The notes beneath the pieces are model-generated. The model did no database searches, was not told the DNA's origin, and was given only the letters and a program-made list of their open reading frames with translations. Made by a program: the position numbers and the translations under genes. Of a stretch of DNA of 64,000 nucleotides, positions 22,573 through 33,220 are shown one piece after another. Position 1 is the first letter of the stretch, and every line of letters begins with the position of its first letter. The DNA lies in the NCBI GenBank assembly GCA_030770425.1, contig JASJFT010000181.1, forward strand, positions 1 through 64,000, written 5' to 3'. This DNA comes from Darksidea phi. Its lineage: Eukaryota; Ascomycota; Dothideomycetes; Pleosporales; Lentitheciaceae.

Positions 22573-23770
22573 GCGAGGTTTTAATATCGAGCGGCGCTGT
22601 GGTTGGGGGACGCAAGAAAGCCCGCCAACGTAGCACAGGCGACACGGCTTAGGCTAGGTTACACAACTTTTCTCAACCAGATGGTCCGCGGACGTCGAGG
22701 CCCCGTCAGCCGTCACGGCGCTGGAGTTATATCCCGCACCATATGCAGAGACGCCTTGGCGTGCAGATGGTGGCGACGTGCCGCACACGCGAGCGAAGAG
22801 ACGCTCGCAACCCTCTCGCTTTCCAGACCGTTGTTCTTGACGCCGTCTTTGCCTGGGACGTCGATAGAAAGATGGGCATTGCCATTTATGCTCCTCTTTC
22901 TCATGTACAAACCCGCCAATGTATCAAAGCCATGCCGGGATGCATTTTAGAATGCGATTGCTCACATCTCTAAATCTCTTCCCCGCAGCGACCAGCCCCG
23001 TACATACTCGCCAACACCAGGCGTGCGGCGATCTGGTTCCGCCTGCGGCCGCGGGAGGCAGCCCAATGGCGGGCGGCGCTCTTCTTGCTTGTGCTGCCCT
23101 CTGTTGTTTTGGACGCGCTGTTGCCTGGGGCAGGTGTCCGGCGCAAAGACGTGGCGTGTGGCCTGTGGTGGTGGTTGCAAGATGTATTGATTTGTTTCAG
23201 GCTACGATTGCTTTTTGCGCGAGGTACAAGGGGTGCTCGCGATGGCTGGGGGCAACCATCCCGTTTCCACAGGGATGCGGGCCCTGGCGCTGGTCTCCGC
23301 ATCTTCCCCGGCAGGCGGCCGGCCTATCACGCGGCGTGGATAGTCGATAGCGACGCCTTCCCACATCCCCGGAAGCGTTAAGCCCTAACCATGGGCGTCG
23401 CATGCACAAGAAGAGTCACCGAGCTCTACGCCTGCTCGAGGTATCGACGGCCTCCCGTCCTCCCGTCCTCCTGTCCTCGAGCGCTCGCGACCCGCCCGCA
23501 CGTTGCGGCGCCCACCCAACTTCCACCTCCCGCCTCCCAACCCGTCCCCCCCTCTGCTGCGCCCTCCTCCACTCTATATAGTCGTCGTCGCCCTCTCGAA
23601 GCATCCGTTTCCCCTCGCACGACCTTCGCCGGATACTCGGTAGGCGCTCGGCCCTCTCAAAAGTATTTTCGGGCCGATGGCTAACTAGACCAAAGCTCTA
23701 CCGCAGAATCAAGTCATGCCTCGATCCTAGACAGCCGCTCCGCTTCGTGGGATGCTACTTGTAGGCGCCC
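22573..23770. other. GC-rich intergenic region
   Basis: 1.2 kb without a supported gene. Many short overlapping frames are open on both strands because of high GC. The segment 23440-23600 is strongly C-rich on the plus strand and just upstream of the next gene, so it is probably its leader. Confidence 0.5.
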
Positions 23771-26700
23771 ATGGCGGGATACGGGCTGCTGCCTCTCGCG
23801 CATCAATTTCCTCCATCGCCCTCGAACCAGCCGCTGCCGACCGGGCCCTGCGGCCACAACGATGCGACGGGGAAGTGTGGATGCGAACGATTCTGGGACA
23901 AATGCAGCGCCGAGCTCCATCAAGGCAGCAAGGAACACAGATCGAGTAACGAGCGCTCAACCTGGTGTGTGTGCGGGCACCACGCGTGCTTCCACAAGCG
24001 CTCAGCCATCGTTGCGCATGCTCGCGCGCCCGCTAGATGTGACGGTCGCTGTCGTCTGCAGGGAACACAATGCGAGATACACAGGTCCTTCAGATCGCAC
24101 TTGAAGGCGCCGCATGCGAGTGCAAGCCAGCGACTACGCGACGAAGCTTCCCCCGCCAATGGGACCGCTGTCAGCGAGGGAGGTCGAGATGGTCCGTCAC
24201 AGCCCAGCACGTCTGGTCTTCCACGGGTGCCTTCGATGTGCCTCCTGTCGAATGATCGGTGCCCTGCGGCTAACAGTCGTGCTAGGGACGGTGCGGCCCA
24301 GTCTCGCCAGACAGTCACAGGCCTTGGCCTATCTTTGATGAATTTGGAGCCCGTAGGCAACGCGACTAACCACCCGCAGTCTGTTACATCAACCGTACCC
24401 GACGAGATCGACCTTAGCAGACTGTTCAATGGATCACATGGTGAACACGGCCTACCTTCTACGAGAGCGAATTCGGTCGCAGCTGAACAGGCGCCATTAT
24501 CGCGTCCGGCGCCGGGACCTTTAGATGCTGCCCTGGACCGCAATCACATCCTCCAGCTCGACGTGAGCGGTGATACCGTCCCGGATACTTTGAACCCGGA
24601 AGACTTCATACAGAGTGCCACGGAGGTCGCCACCCCTAGCAATGCGAATACGCCAGATCTTGCCGCGGTTGATCAGGCTGTGCGCGAAGGAAAGCAATTT
24701 TTCGAAGAACTCATGCGACAGACATCTAACGTGGAACATCGCAACAGCGCTGATGCCAGACCAGCCAGCACAAAATCTGCACCAGCGCCTCAGCTGTTGC
24801 TCACTAACTCTCCCAAGACCGCTCAGGAGCAATTCCAGCATCTTGTCAAATCATCCTCGCCACAGGCTCTCCATAAACTCATTTCGTACCTGCAACCGCT
24901 ACACAATCTCCTCCATTCGATGCCGAACGTAGCGAATACCATGGAAGACCTCAGTGGCCGTCTCGCGCTCTTGGAAAACAACAACTCGTTCAACTATGTG
25001 CACCCGGATGAGCTCCACCAACACTTTGAGACATTGGACGGTAGACTGACAGAGCTTGAGAATCGCATGGATGAGCATGACAAGATGCACCAAGCCATTG
25101 ATCAGGACGACAGCAGCCGTTCCAATAGCCGGCGTCGGATTGCTGCCCTTACGGAATCGTTCGGTTCCAATTGTTCTGTCCAGTCCACTACCTCTTCTGC
25201 ACTCATCCTGGCTGCAATGGATCGCAAGGAAGTTGAGACTAGCTTAGGTGGTATCAAGGATCGTTTGGATGTGCTGGAAGCGGCTGCCATGCCTACATCA
25301 TTAAATCCATGGGAAGTCGAGGTTGTTTTGCTGCCTTGGGGCCGCGACCTCCGCGGCATCTGGTTTTCTCCGGATGAACCGATGCACGATCCGTCCAAGG
25401 CCACCACCCAGGATTCTGAGGAGTGGACGCAGGCACGCAGCTCCACGCTTGGCCAGCCACGTCCCTCGCTGGTTCATGGCAGAGACACCGACTCAAGCCC
25501 CTTTCCAGACTCGCGGCATTCTCCACAGAGCTCGCATCCATTCAGCGATACCGAAAGCGGCTGGAGTAGCCAAGCCATCAGCAATTGGGCTACGGGGTCT
25601 GCAGACGAACTGCTATCCCCAAAAGCTTGCGGAACCAACAATCTCGTGTACAAGCGACTACGGAGTAGGGGCTTCATCAAAGATGTCACCTTCACGAGTG
25701 CGAGTTCCAAGGACATACAAGCATCGCTCTCCCGCGCCTTTGACGAGTTGTTGGAGCATCTGAAATATACCGACAAGGATGAAAATCCGACCGTCACTAC
25801 GTACCCTGGTCTTCGGGCGTCCTTCGTGCCTCTCCGAAAAGTCGTCAAAGATTCCAGGCTCCGGTTCCTCACCCCGGCGGAAATGTCTAGCTCCGCATTG
25901 TGGTCCGCTCAGTTCCTCTCGTCTGGAGTTTTGATGAGGGTATCAGGTGGTAGGAAAAGGCTCTACGTAACGCAGCGCGAGGCCTATATCCAGGCGAAGG
26001 ACCAGATGGGTAGCTCCTGGACCTGGCAGGAACTGCGACAGCTTCCTCGTTGCCAAGTCGACTCTGATTCACAGATGGAGGGCAACGATGAGCAAAGCCG
26101 GCCGCAAGTCGCTGAAGCGGATGCTAGGGAAGCATGTTGGTCATTCTACGCTGCCTACGATGCTCCTGCCCCTAGTCTCAATATGTCATTGGGTAGCCAC
26201 CAGTCCGTTGATCTCAAATTGTCGATGCGTCCAGCGGATCAGGACTGGCGACGTTCCATGACTCCTACCTCGATTCTTAAGAACCGGCAGCCTATCTCAC
26301 CGCTAAGCGAATTTCACCCCCAACGCCCAGGGAATGCCCGCAACCGCACTGTTTCTGCTTCACTTGCAGACCCTCCTCTATCAAGTTCATCAAAGCGTCG
26401 CTTGAATAGTTCGCCTGTAAAACAGTCGTCAGCCCCGCAGACGGCATCTCGCGCTCCTAGTGTCAACATGGCCAGACTCAAACGTCGCCGTGTCACCAAT
26501 TCATCGTCTCCACGTCCGGCGGCGCAAGCTCCCGTAGAACAAGTCGCTGTGTGGACCAGCACACCTAGACGATCTCGCGAACCGCCATCACCCTTCTTCT
26601 CCTCCGAACCACAACTACCACAGCTGCCGCGCACCGGCTCTGATCTGACGAGTCGGCCCAGTCAGCGGTCTGTCGCTTTTGTGGGGAAGAGTACGCCTCT

Positions 26701-27052
26701 TGCATACGCCACACCACATTCTGGACTCTTCCTCGGCGGTAAAGGTTTCGGCGGCGGTGATACAGAGGCTGATAACGACATCTACCAAGACGATGGCGAA
26801 CAGAGCTGGCACGGGGTCCTGTCTGGCGATGACAGCAGTGGCTCGTCTTCTGATGACGTAGAAGCAACCGCACAGGATGAGTTGGCCAGCTTTTCTGGTG
26901 ATGACCTGTTCGGAACCGATAGTGGTGAAGAGGATGATGAGTTTCAAGCGCAACAGCGTGAAATCCGTGAGGACAATGACGCCGATGTTAGTAACGAAGA
27001 GGGGGAAAGTGGGGACGAGGTTTTCGACACGCTGCTTAACGTGCTGAAGTAG
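23771..27052 (+). CDS. Conserved fungal protein, N-terminal Cys/His cluster
   Basis: Function unknown; the arrangement resembles large uncharacterised ascomycete proteins. Single exon, 1093 residues. Residues 27-75 hold a Cys/His cluster: C27, H29, C36 and C38 with CGCERFW, then C66, C68, H70, H71, C73 and H75 in WCVCGHHACFH. It looks like a paired metal-binding unit, but I cannot assign a named finger. Residues 90-380 are Ser/Pro-rich and low complexity. A helical part (about 380-520) contains leucine-rich coiled-coil stretches with ENRMDEHDK. A folded block (about 510-760) has NPWEVEVVLLPWGRDLRGIW, LVYKRLRSRGFIKDV, LRKVVKDSRLRFLTPAEM and SGVLMRVSGGRKRLYVT, clearly non-random. The C-terminal 350 residues are basic, then strongly acidic (last 120), suggesting a nuclear or chromatin-related protein (inference). 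No signal or membrane segments. Confidence 0.75.
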   Translation: MAGYGLLPLAHQFPPSPSNQPLPTGPCGHNDATGKCGCERFWDKCSAELHQGSKEHRSSNERSTWCVCGHHACFHKRSAIVAHARAPARCDGRCRLQGTQCEIHRSFRSHLKAPHASASQRLRDEASPANGTAVSEGGRDGPSQPSTSGLPRVPSMCLLSNDRCPAANSRARDGAAQSRQTVTGLGLSLMNLEPVGNATNHPQSVTSTVPDEIDLSRLFNGSHGEHGLPSTRANSVAAEQAPLSRPAPGPLDAALDRNHILQLDVSGDTVPDTLNPEDFIQSATEVATPSNANTPDLAAVDQAVREGKQFFEELMRQTSNVEHRNSADARPASTKSAPAPQLLLTNSPKTAQEQFQHLVKSSSPQALHKLISYLQPLHNLLHSMPNVANTMEDLSGRLALLENNNSFNYVHPDELHQHFETLDGRLTELENRMDEHDKMHQAIDQDDSSRSNSRRRIAALTESFGSNCSVQSTTSSALILAAMDRKEVETSLGGIKDRLDVLEAAAMPTSLNPWEVEVVLLPWGRDLRGIWFSPDEPMHDPSKATTQDSEEWTQARSSTLGQPRPSLVHGRDTDSSPFPDSRHSPQSSHPFSDTESGWSSQAISNWATGSADELLSPKACGTNNLVYKRLRSRGFIKDVTFTSASSKDIQASLSRAFDELLEHLKYTDKDENPTVTTYPGLRASFVPLRKVVKDSRLRFLTPAEMSSSALWSAQFLSSGVLMRVSGGRKRLYVTQREAYIQAKDQMGSSWTWQELRQLPRCQVDSDSQMEGNDEQSRPQVAEADAREACWSFYAAYDAPAPSLNMSLGSHQSVDLKLSMRPADQDWRRSMTPTSILKNRQPISPLSEFHPQRPGNARNRTVSASLADPPLSSSSKRRLNSSPVKQSSAPQTASRAPSVNMARLKRRRVTNSSSPRPAAQAPVEQVAVWTSTPRRSREPPSPFFSSEPQLPQLPRTGSDLTSRPSQRSVAFVGKSTPLAYATPHSGLFLGGKGFGGGDTEADNDIYQDDGEQSWHGVLSGDDSSGSSSDDVEATAQDELASFSGDDLFGTDSGEEDDEFQAQQREIREDNDADVSNEEGESGDEVFDTLLNVLK

Positions 27053-28459
27053 TTGTGGTAATGTCTTACGAGTTTCTCGGTTCTGGTTTGGTAAAATGGC
27101 GCTTGTTTGTGGGTTCAGCGGGCGCAGGTATAGGAATCGACTCTCGGACGGATGTGCACCAGGGGAACAGGAAGGATATATATACATGGTCTGGGTTTGG
27201 GCGACTTTTCTTGTATGACTAGCTTGTCTTGTATATGCGGCTTTGCGAGCCTTCTCTCTGTAGCAAAATGGGCATGGCCTGCTTCCTCTCCGCTATCATT
27301 GTTTGGTGAGGTGGGCTGGGATGGGTGTTGTACAAAATTTATCACAGTGAATCACCGTAAGGGATGTAGATGTGAAGAACTGAGCTGATTGTAATAGCTC
27401 TGTAGGAGAGCTGTTTATATACGTGTGTGAAGAGTATATGCAGGGGCAGCTGTAGGAGCTAGCCTGATAGAATTTGGCAGCGCTGAGAGGCATATACAAG
27501 GCTTTATATAAAGTACGTGCTCGCCACCCAGCAAAGCAGCACGTTCGTTCTGCACAGCAGGCTGCTCTAATAACATGGGGCAGGAGTCCTCCAGAAACTT
27601 GGCCGCTTTCCGAGCTGGGTATTCGTCGCGATCGGTCCGCGTGCTAATTAATCTCGGTGCATGATCGGCATGCTTGACAACTACATCCTGCATCGGCGAC
27701 GATCGTAATTATAGCCTATTCAAGGCTGGCTTCCTCTCTAGCGTTTGCTCTTTCGTCTGTTATGTTCAGAGATTACGTCCAGTCTTAATGCCCTTGAATT
27801 CATGATACTTGAAGACTTCGATTGTGCTTATAAACTTTACAAGGTCTTGTGGAATTTCTTCTTTTGCATACCTATATATTCATGTCTCCCTCGTGTAGAA
27901 TATTGCTACACTACATACTCGAATCTAGCTGTCTACGCTGACGAAAGAGCGCAGATATATCACAAAAAATAACCCCCCCAGTTTGGCAGCGAAAGCGACG
28001 AGAGATTGATGGATAAGTTCATAAAGACTCGACAGAATCGTCGATATATACAGTAATTGTGCGGCGCGTGTTACTGCACCTCCCCCCACCAGGTCCATGT
28101 AAGCTGGCAAATACCATGCTAATTTATGCAAAGCCCTAAGTAACCCAATGACGTCAGCGCGCCAGGGCGATCCTAACCAGCGTAACGCCCATTATCAAAA
28201 TTTCGTCGGGCCGGAATGTATTCCGGAACTTGTAGGGGTAGTTGTACATTCCTTGCGGGGACGGTCATCAAGCCTGTCATCGTCCTATTCCGCGACACCA
28301 GATATATGGGCGCGTATGGAGTTGGATCGAAAAGAAGAGGTACGGTTGACAGTCCCCTCCCGTCGCCAGCGGTGTGATGGGGTTCAATAGGCGCTTTGGG
28401 TCGAATTGAGATGACATGTGCGGTTTTTTCGTTGACGACGGTGCCTAGACGCGCCAACC
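27053..28459. other. intergenic, two converging 3' ends
   Basis: 1.4 kb with no supported gene, between the 3' ends of two convergent genes (the unknown protein and the rhodopsin-domain protein). It contains a full palindromic cAMP-response-type site at 28149-28156. The region after about 27730 is AT-richer. No RNA gene seen. Confidence 0.5.
28149..28156. promoter_or_regulatory. CRE-like TGACGTCA palindrome
   Basis: Exact tgacgtca, the consensus bound by CREB/ATF-type bZIP factors. It is downstream of both neighbouring genes, so it is not obviously placed in a promoter and may be chance. Confidence 0.25.
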
Positions 28460-29730
28460 TCATGCCGATTCTTCCGTTTGGTAGAGTATAGTGACGTCCG
28501 TCTTCTTCACGATCCAGTGATCACTTGGCGGCAGAATGTTTTCCTGGCTAGAGGTCGATGGAGGATATCGTTTTGAAACAGTATCAGCTACCGGTTGGTT
28601 TCTGTGAGAAGCGGTGGATCGTTTTTGGTTTACGGTAGCAACCAGGCCGCTAAGTCGGCCACTTGTGTTTAGTTCGTAGCTTTGCTGACCGGTATTTGAC
28701 GGACTCTCCCCCCGTATGAGTATCTTCAGTGCGGGCGTCGCAGCGCATATTATGACAAGATAGCATTCGGTCGAGGCCCATAGCTGGAGTGTGACGAATT
28801 CCCCTATTCTAGATTAGCGCTTTTCGGTATTCTACACCAATGCGACTAACAGGTAAAGTCGTTGCGGGAACCGAGCGCCTTGAACAGGTATGCCTTGATG
28901 ATGGAGGCTGTCAGAGCACTGTACAAGTTAGCTACCGTAATGTATTATAACTGGAGCTGTAAGAACTATTGCTTACACGATGCTTAAGCTGAGAAGGATT
29001 ATCACTGCGGCCTTTTTCGCAAACTCGACCTTGATGCGCCATAGCATCATGGCTGGTAGCAAAGTCAAGGCAAGATCCGCGAAAGAGTTCAAGCCTAGGT
29101 AGTATAAGCACGTTGACTAGCTATGTGCATGGAAAATGCTTACTGGATTGGACGTAGCCGGCATTTACTATCACGAGTCGGTCCCAACAATGTGCGCCGA
29201 CCGCCGGGTTCCATATCGCCGACAGTTGGGTTCCACACTGAGCATGTACTAATATAGTGGTCACTACACTGCTAGTCGTCTGAGAGATGATGAGAAACCA
29301 AAGGATCCACTTCTGCAGTCGACTTGAGACCACAAAATTCAGGAGCAGGAGACAGATGGATACCCGCCCAAACATGGCACTTATTCCGCCCCACGGTTGA
29401 CAGAGAAAGTTGAATTTAATCGCCTGGATTTGTTCTGTATTGTTGAGATAGCGTATGTGACGGCCAAGTCCCCATTTGTAGGACACCGTGAGTAGTGCAT
29501 TTGAGACTATCGCGCAGGCCTATGTTTGCATAAGTAGATGTTATTTGGAGAGTAAAGAGACATACGAATGCAATAATCGCTAGATAGTCGGACGCACGGA
29601 CCCGACGGAGCAGGCAAATCTTCGCATACAAACCAATTGCCAGTATTATACCTGCGACCCCAGCCAAGCTCCATACAACTATAATAAGGACATTGCCCCT
29701 ATTAGTGTCCTCTTCGTCTGATGACGCCAT
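28460..29730 (-). CDS. Rhodopsin-domain integral membrane protein (PTH11/SAT4-like)
   Basis: Seven-helix membrane protein of the fungal rhodopsin-domain group that includes PTH11-like proteins; ligand unknown. Model: exons 29566-29730, 29144-29519, 28977-29094, 28851-28918 and 28460-28803, 356 residues. Introns are 46, 49, 58, 47 bp; all phases close. Start ATG at 29730. Helix 1 is VLIIVVWSLAGVAGIILAIG, followed by the family RRVRASDYLAI loop; the second helix resumes with ACAIVSNALLTVSYKWGLG. Exons 3 to 5 give SLNSFADLALTLLPAMMLW, SALTASIIKAYLF, RNDFTWEF and WASTECYLVIICAATPALK, the conserved order of the family. The C-terminal about 100 residues are polar and Ser-rich, a cytosolic tail. It runs opposite to the next gene. 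Only fragments would be found without the splice joins. Confidence 0.8.
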
Positions 29731-30798
29731 TTCGGTTGGCAAGAGGGCGAAGATTAGGTTACTCTAGACGGCTTTATCAAAGAGAAAAAAGGCGTTGGCA
29801 GCTTTTGAATTGGCCGCTAGGTCCGGGGTACGGAGTGCTGAGAGTTGGAATGCGAAGCGGTAGCCGGATGCCGGCAGCGTGATATATCATGGCCCGCCAA
29901 ATATGGGCATCAGCGTTTGGCATTTCCCTTATCGTTCCGATGTTTGGGTGCCTGGATAAAAAAGGGTTATGCACGTCAGCTTAGCCAAAGTTCGGGGAAG
30001 CGAGCACAAGACCAAGTCATTGGCCCGGGAACTCGCTTCCTGGGCCATGAGCGACCGTGTACGAGCTTGATACGACTTGGAGGACGCGGGCCGCTCCGCG
30101 AGATACCACTGGTCTATAAACAGATTGCATGTCCGCGAAAAGCCCGAATCGTGAGAGCGTGGGCCACTTGCACTTGCATGTTTTGCGCCTTCCTAACGGA
30201 AAGCTAATTGAAATCAATTCTTTCACAGCTGCCGAAAGCTCTGTTGGGTTCGCTACGGTGGATTAGATTTCGGTTGTCCCTGATAAGAAGCATTTCTCCC
30301 TGAACTATGGGAATATCCCTGGAGGTGTCCACCATTAAGCTAGTCTGGGGAAAGTGTCGCTTCACTAGTGCTCACAAAAGGATGATCGATGCGCACGCGA
30401 GTTCGGCCGGTTTCAGAGTGCGGAGAACCGGGCTCATCAAACCGGGGCCGGCCGCTAGGGTAACTATCAATACTCAGTATGCGGTTTGGACCGTTGAAGT
30501 AGCCTATACGGCCATCACATACTCACTGAAATGACCTATGCATAGTTCACCTCCTCAAACAGCTTTGCGGGAGGAAGCATCGACTGAGTTTTTGCATCAG
30601 CATGAAAAGGTGGGTGCTATGGTATCAAATGCTATATTTTGATTGGTGGATTCAGGAGACGCCTTTAATATGCCCGCAGACGCCGCTGCTACTGGGCAAG
30701 CTCGATCACGATCAGATAAATGGGGCTCATGGAATTGCGCATACCTCCAGAAGTATCGAGCTGGGGCGTTCACATACTTAGTAGCTACGATAACTGAG
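29731..30798. other. intergenic, divergent promoters
   Basis: 1.07 kb between two divergently transcribed genes (rhodopsin-domain protein and carboxylesterase). Only short frames; no family support. A small frame at 29845-30207 is not supported. Confidence 0.5.
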
Positions 30799-32831
30799 AT
30801 GGTGCGCACATGGTGGCTTCTTCTCCTTCTTCTGGGGAACTCATGCGTCCTCTTAGCACTCTCCGATTCGCCAGTAGCACACTCCCAAGCCGGCGTCTTC
30901 CACGGGCGGTACTTATCAGAATTCGACCAACACGTCTATCTCGGCATCAAGTTTGCGCCAAAGCCGGAGCGTTTCGCTCCGGCTACGCTGATTGAAGGTG
31001 CACCTACAAAGCACTTCAACGCCACCCAGTACGGTCTCGACTGCACGGGCTATGGGTCTGACACGAACAAGCTCGTTGCCGGTGGATGGACGCAAATGGG
31101 GGAAGACTGTTTGCATCTGAACATCGTCAAGCCGAACACGAACGAGACGGACCTTCCAATCCTTCTCTGGATCTACGGCGGTGGATGGCAGCAAGGCGCG
31201 ACGAGTGATCCACGGTAGGACCCAACCAAGCGAAATTAGAGAATGAACTTGACGCTGATGATGCAGTTATAACATGAGCTACATTGTCCAGCAATCCGTT
31301 CTTAATAACAAGCCTGTCATTGGCATATCTATCAATTATCGCATGGCAGCCTTTGGTTTCATCTACAGTAAGGAGATCGCCGACACGGGCAACCAAAACC
31401 TCGGCTTGCGCGATCAACGGCTCGCAATCCAGTGGGTGAATAAGCACATCTCATCCTTTGGCGGTGACCCTTCAAAAGTCACTATTTGGGGTAAGTTCCA
31501 GTCCCTAGCTTATGAACGATGATCTCGAGTTACGTTGCAAAGTCTGTAAACTTTGCAATAGGTTTCCCGTGCAGCATTTCCCCGTATCTAGTCTCTCGAA
31601 AGGGAGACAGCCTGCTGCAGGTATTACTCCTTAAGGTCTATCAGAAGTAGCAACGTACATAAGAATAACTCAAAACCTAGTTGCTTGCAATAAATGTGGA
31701 AGACTAGCGTACATAGACTTCTGCCCTAGTACTGTCTAATGGATACTTTCAGGCGAGAGCGCTGGCGCTTATTCCGTCGGCGACCACATCAATGCGTACA
31801 ACGGTAACACCGACGGACTCTTTCGCGCCGCAATCATAGAAAGTGGCAACTCGGTCGGGGCGCCTCTCAATGGCACAGACTGGTATCAGCACATGTATGA
31901 CAACCTCACTGCTTCAGTGAGCTGTGCCAGCGCAAACGATACACTTCAATGTCTGCGCGACGTGCCCTATGAAAGGATTGCCCCATACGGATCCCAGGGT
32001 CTTGAGTGGTTCCACGTTATCGACAGCTCTTTCATCCCGCGCTACGGCCAACAATCCCTCATGTTGGGCAAGTTCGCAAAAATTCCCATCATTCTAGGAA
32101 CAAACACGGACGAGGGCTTTGGTGTAATGGGCGTGAATGATGACGCGCAAGCTATCGAGCAGCTCGTGCACTCCAAGCGCTGGAATGTCAACGAAACAGT
32201 CGCCAAGAAGCTACTGGACTTGTACCCCAATGACCCTGCGCTGGGCGAGCCGTATGGCTGGGGCGATAGAACGTGGCCGGAGAACGGATTGCAGTGGAAA
32301 AGATATCAGAGTATCGCGACAGATTTGACCATGTATGCACCGAGAAGGTTGATGGCTCAGCAAATGAGTAAATATGTAAAGGATGTGTATTCTTATCGAT
32401 GGGACGCGCCGAAGTTCAACAACACGCCTACCACGATTGGAATCAACCATTTCTCCGAGGTGCGCATTCCCATTGCTATAGGTAGTGTCAATGCACTGAT
32501 GGTAGGCAGATACCTTTTGTGTTTGGTAACACAGAGCAGCAGATCACGCCACTGGGGAACAGCTCTGCAGACTTTAAGCTATCTAAGCTGGTCATGAGGA
32601 TGTGGACATCCTTCGCATATGATCTAGACCCAAATGGCCATGGAGGTAAGCCCACTTGCCAATGATTCCATAAATGTCTGGCTGATGCATGCGGTAGTTT
32701 CTGGAATCACAGAATGGCCGCAATACGGAGGAAGTACGCACAATTTTGTTTTCAGGACTGACAAGAGCTACATCGAAGATGATGTTGACAGGGCAGAGGG
32801 TGTTGCTTACATCAATAATTTAATACGGTAG
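30799..32831 (+). CDS. Secreted type-B carboxylesterase/lipase
   Basis: Alpha/beta-hydrolase of the type-B carboxylesterase/lipase family; hydrolyses esters, probably outside the cell. Model: exons 30799-31214, 31267-31490, 31753-32459, 32510-32645 and 32698-32831, 538 residues. Introns are 52, 262, 50 and 52 bp; all phases close. Start chosen at 30799 because it gives a signal peptide (MVRTWWLLLLLLGNSCVLLA); an in-frame upstream stretch lacks this. The oxyanion-hole motif is WIYGGGWQ. The catalytic Ser216 is in GESAGA, rebuilt across intron 2. The Glu334 lies in TNTDEGFG and the His446 in NHFSE. The disulphide-type GEDCLHLN loop is present. Several N-x-S/T sites fit secretion. Other members act as cutinase-like or detoxifying esterases; the substrate here is unknown. 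Confidence 0.9.
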
Positions 32832-33220
32832 TGGCCTAAAGACTGATAACGCGTAAGTAATGCACTTCCTCGGGGAGTAGGTGGTATATTTATTAAGCGT
32901 AGGAGCCTAGGTATTCAAAATCGATGGGCATGCTTGTAGTAAGATTATGGAATGGGGATAGAGGGAGATCCACTTGTGAAGGATGTGTGAATTATCGAAG
33001 AGTTGAACAACAACACGATAGCGCAAACAAGAGGCCGACTTCAATGAAGGCTTTTTTATACATCCGCGAAACTATTAGTTCTTTTTCCTCGTCAACGAAT
33101 CCTGGCACTTATCAAGTTATCTAGAGTTGTAGACCCCCACGTTGAGCGAAACTCAGTACGCACATTGAGCGCCGTTGGATCTCACGCTGCGCGTTATCAC
33201 TCAGAGCCGCGCCCGCAGGT
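32832..33220. other. intergenic, esterase to F-box-like gene
   Basis: Nearly 390 bp without a gene. The sequence just before 33221 ends in a gcccgcag acceptor-like word, so an upstream exon for the next gene is possible but no convincing one was found. Confidence 0.4.
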
